Assembly (NCBI RefSeq): GCF_011393025.1 | Contig: NZ_JAAOEO010000005.1 | Span: 124,001-188,000, forward strand | Direction of reading: 5' to 3' | Length of the DNA: 64,000 nt | DNA from: Neobacillus terrae | GTDB taxonomy: Bacteria > Bacillota > Bacilli > Bacillales > Cytobacillaceae | Made by a program: the position numbers and the translations under genes | Part shown: positions 9,133-18,769 of the stretch, piece by piece | How the letters are laid out: every line of letters begins with the position of its first letter | How positions within the stretch are numbered: the stretch's first letter is position 1 | Notes under the pieces: generated by a model | What the model was told of the DNA's origin: nothing | What the model saw: only the letters and a program-made list of their open reading frames with translations | Databases searched by the model: none

Positions 9133-9262
9133 ATTCAATTTGAATGTTGAGTTGTGTCCGAATATTTTTCTTCTCTTCTTCGCTAAGATTTCCCAGCCCT
9201 TGCTACATACCTTTAGCAATTATTTTTTATAACTTACTCTTAATCTATAAACCCTAAACAAT

Positions 9263-9300
9263 GAAAAAGCCTGCAAAGAGAAACTCATTGCAAGCTTTCT
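9263..9300 (-). terminator. Terminator of the S53 peptidase gene
   Basis: On the minus strand AAAGCTTGCAATGAG pairs with CTCTTTGCAGGCTTT and runs into TTTTTC, just after the peptidase stop codon. Confidence 0.85.
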
Positions 9301-9313
9301 AAAAAATATAAAA

Positions 9314-11200
9314 TTATTTACCGAACTTTTCAGCGAGTTTAGTTACATCTGGTGTACCTAAACCAGTTGCCTGATTATAGATAGTGCTTGGAGTTCCGGT
9401 ATAATAGCCGTTATCATTATTTGCGCCAGCATCATTTAATGGGTGTAATGGAGAGTCTTTTTGCTGGGCATAACGATAGATTTGAGGATTCCAGAAACCA
9501 ACTTGTGTGTGGTCTGCACTATTAATCAATGCCGTTAAACCATTTAACTGAGGCGAAACGAAGCTTGTTCCGCCATAGACAGCATAACCGCTGTTTTGGC
9601 CAGGAGCACCTGGATCGCTTAAGTATACATAATAACCTGTGTATGGGTCAGAATTCATGGATAAGTCAGGCATGTTACGTCCTGAATCAGTACCATGAAT
9701 CACTTTTGGGGTACCGTTAAATCCAGTTACACTTAAGAAGTCATCACTTATCGTGAAATCCTGTACGGCAGAATAATGATTTACTCCTTTGACGCCTTTT
9801 TGATAGTCCGGAGTCGGGAAGAGCTTGCTAAAGCCGCCTCCGCCACCTTCTACTAACCTTGTTAACGGTAAATTTCTTGCTTTAAAATAATTACCAAGAT
9901 AATCCCAGCCCCAGGCGCGCTCTTTGTCTACTGATACAGTTATACCTGTTGATGCTGAAGTGAAGTGGAATGGCAGGGTTGTACCTCCCGCTGCAGTGAT
10001 ATATGGGCTGTCAGCAGGATTATCTACAGAGAGATCATAGTAACCATTTCGTCCTGTATCATAGGCACCTGCATCCCCTGCCGCTGCAAACATCGAAATT
10101 CCCTGCGCTGCAGCCTGCATATAAAGCTGGTTAAAGCTTTCCGCATATTCAGGAGTTTCTACATTTTGCTGTACACCCATTTGCAGAATCGTTTCGCTTA
10201 ATCCCCAGCTCACTGATAGAGTTTGAACTTTGTTATCATTAATCGCTTTCGCAAAACAATCTACAAATCCCGTATCAGAATTCGGTGCCAGGTAGGCCTT
10301 AATGTTAGCCTTCGGCGCAAGTGCTCCGGATTGCTGTACATCTAAGGTTGTTTCATCATATCCATCCCAGCCTGTTCCGCCATCAACATTAATTTTTTCA
10401 ATACGATCTGGTTTAACATTAATCCCCATTTGATCCCAGAAGGAATATGCATCATCAGAATTAAAGTCTGCTAAGCTTACAATACCAATTGTCTGCCCTG
10501 AACCATCAGCACCTTTGCTATATAAAGGACCTACATTGTATTGCTTGATTAAATCCTGCGGTGTAAGGCTAAGAGGACCACTCGGACTGTTGTTGTCTTC
10601 TGGTGCAATTGTATCGGAACGCTTGATAGAATTGGCCTTGAAATTGGAATAATCACTCAGCCCTAAGATGCAGAGGATATTTTCTGCTACATTTTTTGGG
10701 GCAGTTGGATTCCTTTTTGTCGCATGAAAGTATTTCCCTTTGTAACTTGCTTTTTGGATATCGACATTAAATGCCTTGTTAAATTGGTCGACAGTACCTG
10801 AAGCCGTAATAATCAAGTTATCCTGATAGACTTTACTTGTAATGCCAAAATAATTCAAATATTTAGTGACTGCAGAGACTTGACTAGATGATGGAGCGAA
10901 ATTTTCCTTAAAATCATTAACACTTAAGTATTTTCGGAAATGTATGCTGTATTTGTCGGTGGTTTCATTAATGTAGTGAGCGAGCCCATCTTTGTTTTGG
11001 AGTTTCATTACAATGTCTACGGTTACAACTGTGCTTGGGTCCAGGTCGCCAAAATAATTGGCATTCCCCAAAATTCCTGCCCCGTTCCCCTGCTGAATCG
11101 CTACTTTGTCATTCTGTTGTGCAAACGAAACTGCTGGCAATGTCCCTAATAATAGGGAAGCTGCCGTCCCAATAGTCAAAGCTGATTTCTTCCACTTCAT
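9314..11200 (-). CDS. Secreted S53 (kumamolisin-type) serine-carboxyl peptidase
   Basis: A 628-residue pre-pro-protease. Residues 1-27 are a Sec signal peptide ending near VSFAQQ. Residues about 45-175 are the pro-kumamolisin activation domain (HFRKYLSVNDFKENFAPS). The catalytic domain has the sedolisin set: Glu and Asp in DGYDETTLDVQQSGALAP, the oxyanion Asp in AAAGDAGAYD, and the nucleophile Ser in YGGTSFVSPQLNGL. The C-terminal calcium site lies around NDAGANNDNGYY and ATGLGTPDV. These enzymes are acid-stable secreted endopeptidases that mature by self-cleavage. The ATG follows AAAGGGGCGAAGAA. It is a single-gene unit with its own terminator. Confidence 0.93.
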   Translation of the reverse strand: MKWKKSALTIGTAASLLLGTLPAVSFAQQNDKVAIQQGNGAGILGNANYFGDLDPSTVVTVDIVMKLQNKDGLAHYINETTDKYSIHFRKYLSVNDFKENFAPSSSQVSAVTKYLNYFGITSKVYQDNLIITASGTVDQFNKAFNVDIQKASYKGKYFHATKRNPTAPKNVAENILCILGLSDYSNFKANSIKRSDTIAPEDNNSPSGPLSLTPQDLIKQYNVGPLYSKGADGSGQTIGIVSLADFNSDDAYSFWDQMGINVKPDRIEKINVDGGTGWDGYDETTLDVQQSGALAPKANIKAYLAPNSDTGFVDCFAKAINDNKVQTLSVSWGLSETILQMGVQQNVETPEYAESFNQLYMQAAAQGISMFAAAGDAGAYDTGRNGYYDLSVDNPADSPYITAAGGTTLPFHFTSASTGITVSVDKERAWGWDYLGNYFKARNLPLTRLVEGGGGGFSKLFPTPDYQKGVKGVNHYSAVQDFTISDDFLSVTGFNGTPKVIHGTDSGRNMPDLSMNSDPYTGYYVYLSDPGAPGQNSGYAVYGGTSFVSPQLNGLTALINSADHTQVGFWNPQIYRYAQQKDSPLHPLNDAGANNDNGYYTGTPSTIYNQATGLGTPDVTKLAEKFGK

Positions 11201-11231
11201 TTTCTTCGCCCCTTTATGTAATATAGCAAGT

Positions 11232-11248
11232 ATTTAGATTATCTAAAT
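11232..11248. promoter_or_regulatory. Operator-like perfect palindrome upstream of the S53 peptidase
   Basis: ATTTAGAT-T-ATCTAAAT is a perfect 17-bp palindrome about 32 bases before the peptidase start codon and close to a possible TATAGT -10 element on the minus strand. The position suits a repressor site. The binding protein is unknown. Confidence 0.45.
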
Positions 11249-11480
11249 TCTTACTATATTAATAATTCGGGGGTTAAAATTAATATCCCTTTCAGGCTTC
11301 CGCAAAAAACGAACTCTTTTGAAAATTTAATCATTTTTTAATCTTAATCTAATATAATAAATTGGTCTTTCATCATTTGCTGCAGGAATGTAAGATATTA
11401 ACCCAAAAGACGGTATTTATTTTATAAAAACTATGTCCGAGAAGTTAAAGCCGCTTAGTTGTTTGCAGTTTAACTCCGAA

Positions 11481-12458
11481 CTAAACTATATTTTTTTCCA
11501 TGGTGTTTGAAGTGTATCTATCAATTTCTATTACATACTTTGGACGCCTTTTAACCTCGCTATATATTTTACCAATATATTCACCGATGATTCCAATACC
11601 CAAAAGCTGCAGGCCTCCGACAAACCAAATAGATAAAATTAATGAAGTCCATCCAGATTGAGTATGACCTATAATTTCTTGTATTAAAGCATATCCTCCA
11701 GCAAAAACACTTAAAACCAATGAAAGAAAGCCTAGGAAAGTAACAAACCGGATTGGAGCAACACTAAAGGAAGTAATCCCATCAAAAGCAAATGCGAGCA
11801 TCTTTTTTAAAGGATACTTGGACTCACCTGCAAACCTTTCTCTTCGATCATAATAGACATTGGTGGATTTAAAACCCACCAATGGGACTAGTCCCCTAAG
11901 AAAAATATTTGTCTCCTGATACTTAAATAGCTCCTCTAATGCACGCTTACTCATTAACCGAAAATCAGCATGGTTGGGAACAAGTTTTATACCGATCCTA
12001 TCCATAAAACGATAGAATCCTAGAGCAGTATTCCTTTTAAAAAATGTGTCAGTATCACGCTTATCTCTTACACCGTATACAATATCGTATCCATCCCAAT
12101 ATTTTTCAACAAATGAATGTATTACATTGATATCATCCTGTAAATCTGCATCCACTGATACTACACAATCCGATTGTTTTGCAGCTGTTTCGAGCCCAGC
12201 AATCAGTGCGTTCTGGTGTCCAACATTTCTGGCAAGCTTTAACCCTGTAACAAAGGATTTAATTAAACTTTCTTCCTCAATTATCTCCCAGGTTCTATCT
12301 TTGCTTCCATCATCCACAAATAAAATTTTACTTTCCTTTGAGACTAGTAAATCTTCAATCAGGTCGTTTATTACTTTAGATAGCTGGTTTGAAGTCTCCT
12401 TCAATACCTCTTCTTCGTTAAAACAAGGAACAACAATTGTTAAAATAGGCTGATTCAT
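11481..12458 (-). CDS. CsbB/YkoT-type membrane glycosyltransferase (GT2)
   Basis: A 325-residue GT2 enzyme of the DPM1/GtrB/CsbB group. The cytoplasmic catalytic domain shows VPCFNEEEVL, VDDGSKDRTW, the DxD motif in VSVDADLQDD, and DRRERFAGESKYPLKKML. Two C-terminal transmembrane helices (about 232-262 and 272-295) anchor it. Such enzymes load a sugar onto undecaprenyl phosphate for transfer outside the cell, for example in CsbB-YfhO glycosylation of lipoteichoic acid. Nearby LtaS and a YkoS-like membrane protein support this role. The acceptor and sugar cannot be read from sequence. AAAGGAGGG precedes the ATG. It probably shares a transcript with the gene at 12526-13077. Confidence 0.88.
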   Translation of the reverse strand: MNQPILTIVVPCFNEEEVLKETSNQLSKVINDLIEDLLVSKESKILFVDDGSKDRTWEIIEEESLIKSFVTGLKLARNVGHQNALIAGLETAAKQSDCVVSVDADLQDDINVIHSFVEKYWDGYDIVYGVRDKRDTDTFFKRNTALGFYRFMDRIGIKLVPNHADFRLMSKRALEELFKYQETNIFLRGLVPLVGFKSTNVYYDRRERFAGESKYPLKKMLAFAFDGITSFSVAPIRFVTFLGFLSLVLSVFAGGYALIQEIIGHTQSGWTSLILSIWFVGGLQLLGIGIIGEYIGKIYSEVKRRPKYVIEIDRYTSNTMEKNIV

Positions 12459-12525
12459 ATAGAATCCCTCCTTTTTTAAAAAGCAAAATCCTGAAGTAAT
12501 ATCTCTTAGATGATTCCCCCACTCT

Positions 12526-13077
12526 TTACAGTATTTTTTTGGTCATTACTTCTTCTATAAAGTAACTAATTTCATTTTTGATATATTGCTCGAATGAATT
12601 TAATTTTTCTCCATTTAAAATCTTTTTAAGCATTGTATTTATAAACATACGGTTGCCTTTATCCTGGATTTCGTCCTCTAATAATGATTGAATTATGTTT
12701 ATAAGAATGTTTTTTTGGTTTAACTTCAATTCTTTATCCAGTGCTTTATACTCTTGTAGCTCAACCGAGGCATTTCTATTTTCTTTTTGTTCAAAAGAAA
12801 TCTTGTCTATTCCTTCCACTATTTTTGGATTACCAACTAATAAAATACTTGAATTTCCAGTAAGTATTTCGAAAGTACCAATTATTGTATCATTATCACT
12901 TGTTATGATAGTGATTTTCTCTTCAGTATAGTTTAAGGTTTCCGCAAAACTTATCACAGTTGGATGGACATTCAGTTCGACTTCAAGGGACTCATCTCTG
13001 CCAATACTAGATAACCTAAAAGTACCTTCGAATACTGGAATTTCATCCCCGTTTAATAACACCTTTTTTATATCCAT
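12526..13077 (-). CDS. Hypothetical protein, 183 residues
   Basis: I do not recognise the family. The protein is soluble, with no signal peptide or membrane helix. The N-terminal half looks beta-rich (VLLNGDEIPVFEGTFRLSS, then EKITIITSDNDTIIGTFEIL), and the C-terminal half is helical and charged. GGGGAATGAATA before the ATG gives a binding site. It lies 67 bases upstream of the GT2 gene on the same strand and is likely cotranscribed. A link to envelope glycosylation is suggested only by position. Confidence 0.7.
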   Translation of the reverse strand: MDIKKVLLNGDEIPVFEGTFRLSSIGRDESLEVELNVHPTVISFAETLNYTEEKITIITSDNDTIIGTFEILTGNSSILLVGNPKIVEGIDKISFEQKENRNASVELQEYKALDKELKLNQKNILINIIQSLLEDEIQDKGNRMFINTMLKKILNGEKLNSFEQYIKNEISYFIEEVMTKKIL

Positions 13078-13781
13078 TATTCATTCCCCATTCGCTTTCA
13101 TTTGAATTTATTAAGCAATCAAAAATTTTCTAGGGTATGTTTTTTTGTCCTTTATATATTGTCCCACAGGTTAAAGATACCCATCTCTCATAAAAATCCT
13201 CTAAAGGAATTCTTAAATATTTATTAAATTGCTTACTAACTGTTTAAAATATGTGTTAAAGGTGTATTTTAAAATTGTCCTCTTTAATAAGGTTTGTTTA
13301 ATTATTCATAAAAATATAATGCTTTGTTTATAGTTTGTTCATATATTAAACTTAAGATAATAATTGTTGCTAGGGCAAAGCAATGCTTAATCCCCCCCTT
13401 TTTTTATATAAAAAATGCCAGGTATCTCCTGTGGGAGGCGCCTGGCATTTTTTTTTGATTCTTATAGACAATAGTTATGATTAGAAAAAAAGGGTAAATA
13501 CTTTGGTGAGAAAAAAACCTTTAAACAAAATTCTAAATTTCCAAGTTAAAATTACGATTTTGGAAATGCATTTATTCCTTAATAGACTTTTCCCGATATC
13601 ATCCATTGCGGCTCTAAAGAAAAATAATAGCGCTAATCTAATTCACTAAATACTTTTCACCCTTGTTATTGTTCTGATAATATAAGGTGTATTTATAAAC
13701 ATTAAATGAAATTTGCTCTAAATCAGATAAAGATGTTTTTTTAATTTACTCGATTGTGTTTTCAGGGAAAGGAGATTCATA
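13078..13781. other. Intergenic region between divergent envelope genes
   Basis: About 700 AT-rich bases between the divergent 12526-13077 gene and ltaS. The only clear structure is the orphan terminator hairpin at 13411-13456. I see no coding frame. A good binding site (AAAGGAG) precedes the ltaS ATG. Confidence 0.6.
13411..13456. terminator. Orphan bidirectional terminator hairpin
   Basis: AAAATGCCAGG pairs with CCTGGCATTTT around a GC-rich inner loop, with A-run and T-run on the two sides. No gene ends here on either strand: both flanking genes point away. It may end a small RNA read from the region 13250-13410. Confidence 0.75.
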
Positions 13782-15713
13782 ATGGAGAAGATTATTTCTT
13801 TTAACAAAATAAAAAAAAGCCACATTGCCTTTTTTACCGTTGCGGTAGTCCTGTTTTGGATCAAAACGTATGTGTCTTATCAAATTGAATTTAAATTAGG
13901 GATTGATGATAGTCTACAAAAATTTTTATTAGCAATTAACCCTCTCAGTTCCGCTTTACTATTTTTGGGATTCGCTTTACTTTCTAAAAACCATACAAAA
14001 AAATGGTTGATTATCATTCATTTCTTATTGTCATTCCTTTTATATTCCAATATTGTCTATTATCGCTATTTTACCGATTTTATCACCGTACCTGATATTG
14101 TACAGGCTTTTTCAAATGCCAAGGGTTTAGGTAGCAGTGCAGCATCATTAATGTACGCAACAGATATTTTTTATTTTACAGATACGGTCATCTTAATCAT
14201 TCTTGCTTTAACTGTATTTAAAAAAGCCTCTATTATGAAGCAAAAAACTTTTAAGCTTGTTTTTTTATTCGCCACCGGCGTTTTTCTCTTTAATCTGGCA
14301 TTGGCGGAAAAAGACCGGCCGCATTTATTATCACGTTCTTTTGATCGAAACTATTTAGTTAAGTATTTAGGAACTTATAACTTTACTATTTTGGATGTTC
14401 TGCAAAATATCAAACTTACCAGCATGAGGGTAATGGCAAGCAGCAGTGATATTACCACTGTAGAAAACTATAGAAGAAATCATTATTCTGCTCCAAATCC
14501 AGCCTATTTTGGAAAAGCAAAAGGAATGAATGTTATTTATGTTTCGTTAGAATCATTCCAAAACTTTATGATTGATTATAAAATGCCGAATGGACAAAAA
14601 GTAACTCCCTTTTTGGATTCTTTAGCTCATGATGGAAGTACCTTCTACTTTAATAACTTCTATCATCAAACCGGACAAGGAAAAACATCTGATGCTGAGT
14701 TTTTAATGGAAAACTCTTTATATCCCTTATCTTCTGGAGCAGCATTTATTAATAAGGATCAAAACACATATCAGTCAGCACCGACGATTTTACATCAAAA
14801 GGATTATACAACTGCAGTATTCCACGGTAATTATAAGGAGTTCTGGAATCGTAACGTGATGTATAAACAATTAGGTTATGAACACTTTTTCGATGCAGCT
14901 TATTACGATATGTCAAAGGGAAATATAAAGAACTTTGGAATGAAGGATAAACCCTTCTTCCAGGAATCCATCCCAATGCTGGAAGGTTTAAAACAGCCGT
15001 TCTATACTAAATTTATTACCTTATCAAACCATTTCCCGTTTGAAATGGATCCGGGAGATACTAACTTCGCTGCTGGAGATTTTGGAGATGCAATTGTAAA
15101 TAATTATTTTCAATCTGCACATTATATGGATCAAGCACTTAAACAGTTTTTTGATTCTTTAAAAGCAGATGGGCTTTATGATAAGTCAGTAATTATCCTT
15201 TATGGAGATCATTACGGAATCTCAGAAAATCATGCAGAAGCGATGGCAAAAGTCTTGGGGGTTCCTGCAATTACCCCAGTCATTAATGCAAAGCTGCAAC
15301 AGGTACCATTATTTATTCACGTACCCGGAGTAAAAGGCGGGATACAGCATCAAATTGGCGGGGAAGTCGATGTTCGCCCAACACTTCTTCATTTATTAGG
15401 AATTGACACAAAGAAATATATTGAGTTTGGTTCAGATTTATTATCACCACAGCATCGAAATTGGGCATTATTTAGAAATGGCAATTATGTATCAAGCAAA
15501 GTTACCCAAATAAACGGAAGATGCTATGATACAAACACAGGGAATTTAAAAATCGACCAGACTGCTTGTAAATCCATCAACGAACAGGTAATAAATGAAC
15601 TTAATATGTCTGATAAAGTGGTTAATGCAGATTTATTACGTTTTTACACACCAGCAGGGTTTAAACCGATTAATCCTGATGATTATCAGTATTTAGGTCC
15701 TAATAAAAAATAA
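13782..15713 (+). CDS. ltaS: Lipoteichoic acid synthase (LtaS family)
   Basis: A 643-residue enzyme that polymerises glycerol phosphate from phosphatidylglycerol outside the membrane. About five N-terminal helices (to residue 175) are followed by a linker and an extracellular sulfatase-fold domain. Visible catalytic features are the metal Glu in VIYVSLESFQNF (about 253), the nucleophile Thr in GQGKTSDAEF (about 298), and the metal Asp-His in ILYGDHYG. Length and layout match B. subtilis LtaS/YfnI/YqgS/YvgJ; which paralog it corresponds to cannot be decided. AAAGGAG stands before the ATG and a strong terminator follows, so it is a single-gene unit. The gene adjoins a CsbB-like glycosyltransferase and UgtP-like enzymes that would make or decorate its glycolipid anchor. 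Confidence 0.93.
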   Translation: MEKIISFNKIKKSHIAFFTVAVVLFWIKTYVSYQIEFKLGIDDSLQKFLLAINPLSSALLFLGFALLSKNHTKKWLIIIHFLLSFLLYSNIVYYRYFTDFITVPDIVQAFSNAKGLGSSAASLMYATDIFYFTDTVILIILALTVFKKASIMKQKTFKLVFLFATGVFLFNLALAEKDRPHLLSRSFDRNYLVKYLGTYNFTILDVLQNIKLTSMRVMASSSDITTVENYRRNHYSAPNPAYFGKAKGMNVIYVSLESFQNFMIDYKMPNGQKVTPFLDSLAHDGSTFYFNNFYHQTGQGKTSDAEFLMENSLYPLSSGAAFINKDQNTYQSAPTILHQKDYTTAVFHGNYKEFWNRNVMYKQLGYEHFFDAAYYDMSKGNIKNFGMKDKPFFQESIPMLEGLKQPFYTKFITLSNHFPFEMDPGDTNFAAGDFGDAIVNNYFQSAHYMDQALKQFFDSLKADGLYDKSVIILYGDHYGISENHAEAMAKVLGVPAITPVINAKLQQVPLFIHVPGVKGGIQHQIGGEVDVRPTLLHLLGIDTKKYIEFGSDLLSPQHRNWALFRNGNYVSSKVTQINGRCYDTNTGNLKIDQTACKSINEQVINELNMSDKVVNADLLRFYTPAGFKPINPDDYQYLGPNKK

Positions 15714-15722
15714 CCATTCGTT

Positions 15723-15757
15723 CTAGGGAATGCCCATAAGCATTCCCTAGTTTTTTT
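15723..15757 (+). terminator. Terminator of ltaS
   Basis: CTAGGGAATGC pairs with GCATTCCCTAG and is followed by TTTTTTT. Confidence 0.95.
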
Positions 15758-15799
15758 GTTCGAATTTATTAAGATCTTCGTTTATTAGCAATTTTGTTA

Positions 15800-16212
<413 letters not shown>

Positions 16213-16260
16213 AATTTATGGATATAAAATCTGATAAGCTAAAAGAGATTCCTTTTAGCC

Positions 16261-16496
16261 TGTCCGGGTAAGATCCTGGATTCTGACTCACCCTTCCTCT
16301 TTTAGCGTTCCTCTGTCCGAATAACCCCTTCATTCAGACAAGCTCATACACTTTTCTCGTTCCCTTGTCAGAATATCACCTTCATTCAGACTCGCTCTTC
16401 CTCTTTTTGCTTTACAATGTCAGAATAACCCCACCATTCGGTCTAGCTCTTACTTTTTTTAGCTTACCCTATCCGAATATCATCTGAATTTCATTG
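16261..16496. repeat. Tandem repeat, four copies plus part, period 52-53
   Basis: Unit starts are at 16261, 16314, 16366, 16418 and 16470 (TGTCCG, TGTCCG, TGTCAG, TGTCAG, TATCCG). The units are diverged but keep the pattern TGTC.GAATA, CATTC.GAC, then a pyrimidine-rich half. Each unit can fold as a short hairpin (TGTCCGAAT with ATTCAGACA). It is not a CRISPR array: there are no invariant repeats with unique spacers. Confidence 0.8.
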
Positions 16497-16516
16497 AGAT
16501 TTCTATTTTTTTGCAC

Positions 16517-16540
16517 AAAAAAAAGATCGCCTCAGCGATC
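16517..16540 (-). terminator. Terminator of the UgtP-like gene
   Basis: On the minus strand GATCGC-TGAG-GCGATC is followed by TTTTTTTT, six bases after the stop codon. Confidence 0.92.
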
Positions 16541-16545
16541 TCAGT

Positions 16546-17709
16546 TTAGTTCAAAAATTTATTTAAAGCCAGAGCGAAAGAAACTCTTCTTTTCTTAATA
16601 GGTTCAAATTCCTCTGCTTCTACAGAGACAAGAAAATTCAAAATATCTTCTGCTGCATGTCTGTTGATGAATTCTTTCTGTGATTTGATGATCGAAGATA
16701 ACCGTTTCTCATCATGGTCTAATAATTCTTCCATTATCGATGTAAGATTTTTAGTGTCCTGGCAAAAGATTCCTAAATTATGCTTCTCGGCAAACCTTGG
16801 ATTATCTTTTTCTTGCCCTGGTAAAGCGCCTGTAATAATAATTGGTAAATTAGTCGCAATACACTCAAACATTACATTTGGGCTTCCTCTAGTAATCGCA
16901 ATATCTGCTGAAAGCATCAATTCTTGAATATTCTTTACAAAGCCATAAATCTTGGCACGATCTCCGAAACGACCCTTTAAAGAAGATTCCAATTCCACTT
17001 TTAATGTTTCATTTCTGCCCGCAATCATACTTACGGTACAATCAAAATGTTCAAGAAGCTCTTCTGCAATGGCGCTCATATTGCCTACACCTTCACCACC
17101 GCTCATCAATAAAAAGTTGAAATTTGATTTCCCGTTTTTCCGGAAATTGGTTTGGGCATTAAATCTTTCCCGAACTGGAAATCCAACTACATTGATTTTT
17201 TCTTCAGGAACCCCAAATTCTAAACATTTTTCTTTTGCTTCCTCGGTAGGACTCAGGATAAAGTCCGCTCTTTTGTCTGCCCATAAAGGATAAATATTCA
17301 CTAAATCCGCAATAAGGGTGCCAAAGGGAATGTGTATATTTTCTTTACGAAGGATATTAATAACAGAGCCATTGAAATTAGGATGAATCGATAAGATCAT
17401 GTCAGGTTTTACTTCATTCAGTACAGCCAGTAAATTCTTTCGAATCATTACTTCGATAAACTTGTCCACTAGATAAGAATTCTTAGCAGAGAAATGCCAA
17501 ATCGCGTTCCAAAGCTGGGCAGAATATCGAGTAATTGGTCCATAAGATTTACCAATGTTTAATAACGCGGATCCACCTAAAGCAAAACCGTCAACCACAT
17601 GTATATCAACTTGTGTATTCACACCAATTTTTTCTTGTAATGATTCAGCGATACTTTTATGTCCATGACCAGTATGGTCCGAAGAAATGACCAGAATTTT
17701 TTTATTCAT
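16546..17709 (-). CDS. UgtP/MGDG-synthase-like glycosyltransferase (paralog 1)
   Basis: A 387-residue GT28-type enzyme related to UgtP, which adds glucose to diacylglycerol to make membrane glycolipid and the LTA anchor. The N-terminal domain starts with ISSDHTGHGHKSIAESL, the family acceptor-side motif. The C-terminal domain has LLMSGGEGVGNM and IAGRNETL. The nucleotide-sugar region reads AITRGSPNVMFECIA, where relatives such as the paralog at 25808-26947 have KPGGVTTSEAIE, so donor use may differ. The ATG at 17709 is preferred over the TTG 9 bases upstream, because AAAGGG is correctly spaced only for the ATG. It stands alone with its own terminator. Confidence 0.85.
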   Translation of the reverse strand: MNKKILVISSDHTGHGHKSIAESLQEKIGVNTQVDIHVVDGFALGGSALLNIGKSYGPITRYSAQLWNAIWHFSAKNSYLVDKFIEVMIRKNLLAVLNEVKPDMILSIHPNFNGSVINILRKENIHIPFGTLIADLVNIYPLWADKRADFILSPTEEAKEKCLEFGVPEEKINVVGFPVRERFNAQTNFRKNGKSNFNFLLMSGGEGVGNMSAIAEELLEHFDCTVSMIAGRNETLKVELESSLKGRFGDRAKIYGFVKNIQELMLSADIAITRGSPNVMFECIATNLPIIITGALPGQEKDNPRFAEKHNLGIFCQDTKNLTSIMEELLDHDEKRLSSIIKSQKEFINRHAAEDILNFLVSVEAEEFEPIKKRRVSFALALNKFLN

Positions 17710-18089
17710 AGATTTCAACCCTTTCTATATTTCTTTCCTATTTACTAACTCCATCTCTTCCTTCTCCTTAAAATGTCTTTACAAGGATAGGAGTTTGTAA
17801 ATGGAATGGCTTTATCTATATTTATATCAAGCGAATATAATCACTTGATTTATTTTAAAAACGCATAGCTTGCTTTTAGAAACCTTACTATTTTCCATTT
17901 CATTCATAATGTCTTAAAGTAAATGATTTACTTTTTACACTTTTAACTATAAACCTTTTTTATTAAGAAATTATTAAATTTATCAATTTAGGTAAAAATA
18001 AAGAAAATCCCGCTGAAAAATAGTATGAACCCAATGATTTAAATATCTTTATTAATTTTTCTAATATAATATTTTCAAAATAAATGAAC
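17710..18089. other. AT-rich intergenic region
   Basis: About 380 bases of very AT-rich sequence. It should hold the promoter of the UgtP-like gene, but I could not fix one with confidence. I see no gene or hairpin with a T-run. Confidence 0.5.
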
Positions 18090-18677
18090 CTACATGGATT
18101 TAATTTTTTTAGTTCTATGCTGTTTAATAAAAATGACTGTAGTGATCATACCCAAAAGAATGATCAAAATTATTAATAATAGAAATAAATGATGATATTG
18201 CCCCCAAAAGATATTAGCATATCTTCCCAATAAAATAAAAACAATTATCCACAAAAGAGTACCTGTTGAGTTATAAAAGGTAAACTTCCAAAAGCACATT
18301 CGATTTATACCAGCTAAATAAGCTGAAAAAACTCGAATTCCTGCAACAAATTTCCCCCCAAAAACCAAAAGGACACTGTATTTTTTAAACTTTTCATCCG
18401 CAGTGTTAAATTTCTTATCTGTAATTCCTACATATTTTCCAAATCGCAAAATAAAGCTTCGTCCTAAAAAGCGGCCAATCATATAAGCAATATTGGAGCC
18501 TATTAGAGTTCCTGAAAGGGTTACAAGAATCAGTGGCATAAATGAAAATGTCCCCTGTTTCCATTGTATGCCTGATAAGGTAAGAATAGTTTCTCCAGGA
18601 AAAGGAACCCCTACCATTTCAAGCAAAAATGCAAAAAAAACACCTGGATATCCATACTGTTGTATATTAAAATGCAC
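18090..18677 (-). CDS. DedA family membrane protein (copy 1)
   Basis: A 195-residue DedA/SNARE-associated domain protein with about five hydrophobic segments. The N-terminal re-entrant motif reads EMVGVPFPGETIL (about residues 20-32). The second conserved motif is FGGKFVAGIRVFSAYLAGINRM, equivalent to the usual G-x-R-F-x-P-x-x-R region. Some DedA proteins flip undecaprenyl phosphate or other lipids across the membrane. The GTG at 18677 is chosen because TGGAGGG lies 8 bases upstream. It lies 92 bases after the YkoS-like gene on the same strand, so the two are probably one operon. Confidence 0.88.
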   Translation of the reverse strand: MHFNIQQYGYPGVFFAFLLEMVGVPFPGETILTLSGIQWKQGTFSFMPLILVTLSGTLIGSNIAYMIGRFLGRSFILRFGKYVGITDKKFNTADEKFKKYSVLLVFGGKFVAGIRVFSAYLAGINRMCFWKFTFYNSTGTLLWIIVFILLGRYANIFWGQYHHLFLLLIILIILLGMITTVIFIKQHRTKKIKSM

Positions 18678-18769
18678 TCTAATACCCTCCAGAAACTAGT
18701 AAATGAGTTTTCTAAGGACCAAATAATAAGGAAGGAGAGGCATTTTGAAGTATCTCCTGTATCCTCTTT

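Noticed and set aside
12046..12453. 135-codon plus-strand frame.
   Set aside because: Antisense to the GT2 gene, Ser/Thr-rich and without a ribosome binding site.
16261..16496. Regular 52-base spacing suggested a CRISPR array.
   Set aside because: The units diverge throughout, there are no constant repeats with unique spacers, and no cas genes are present.
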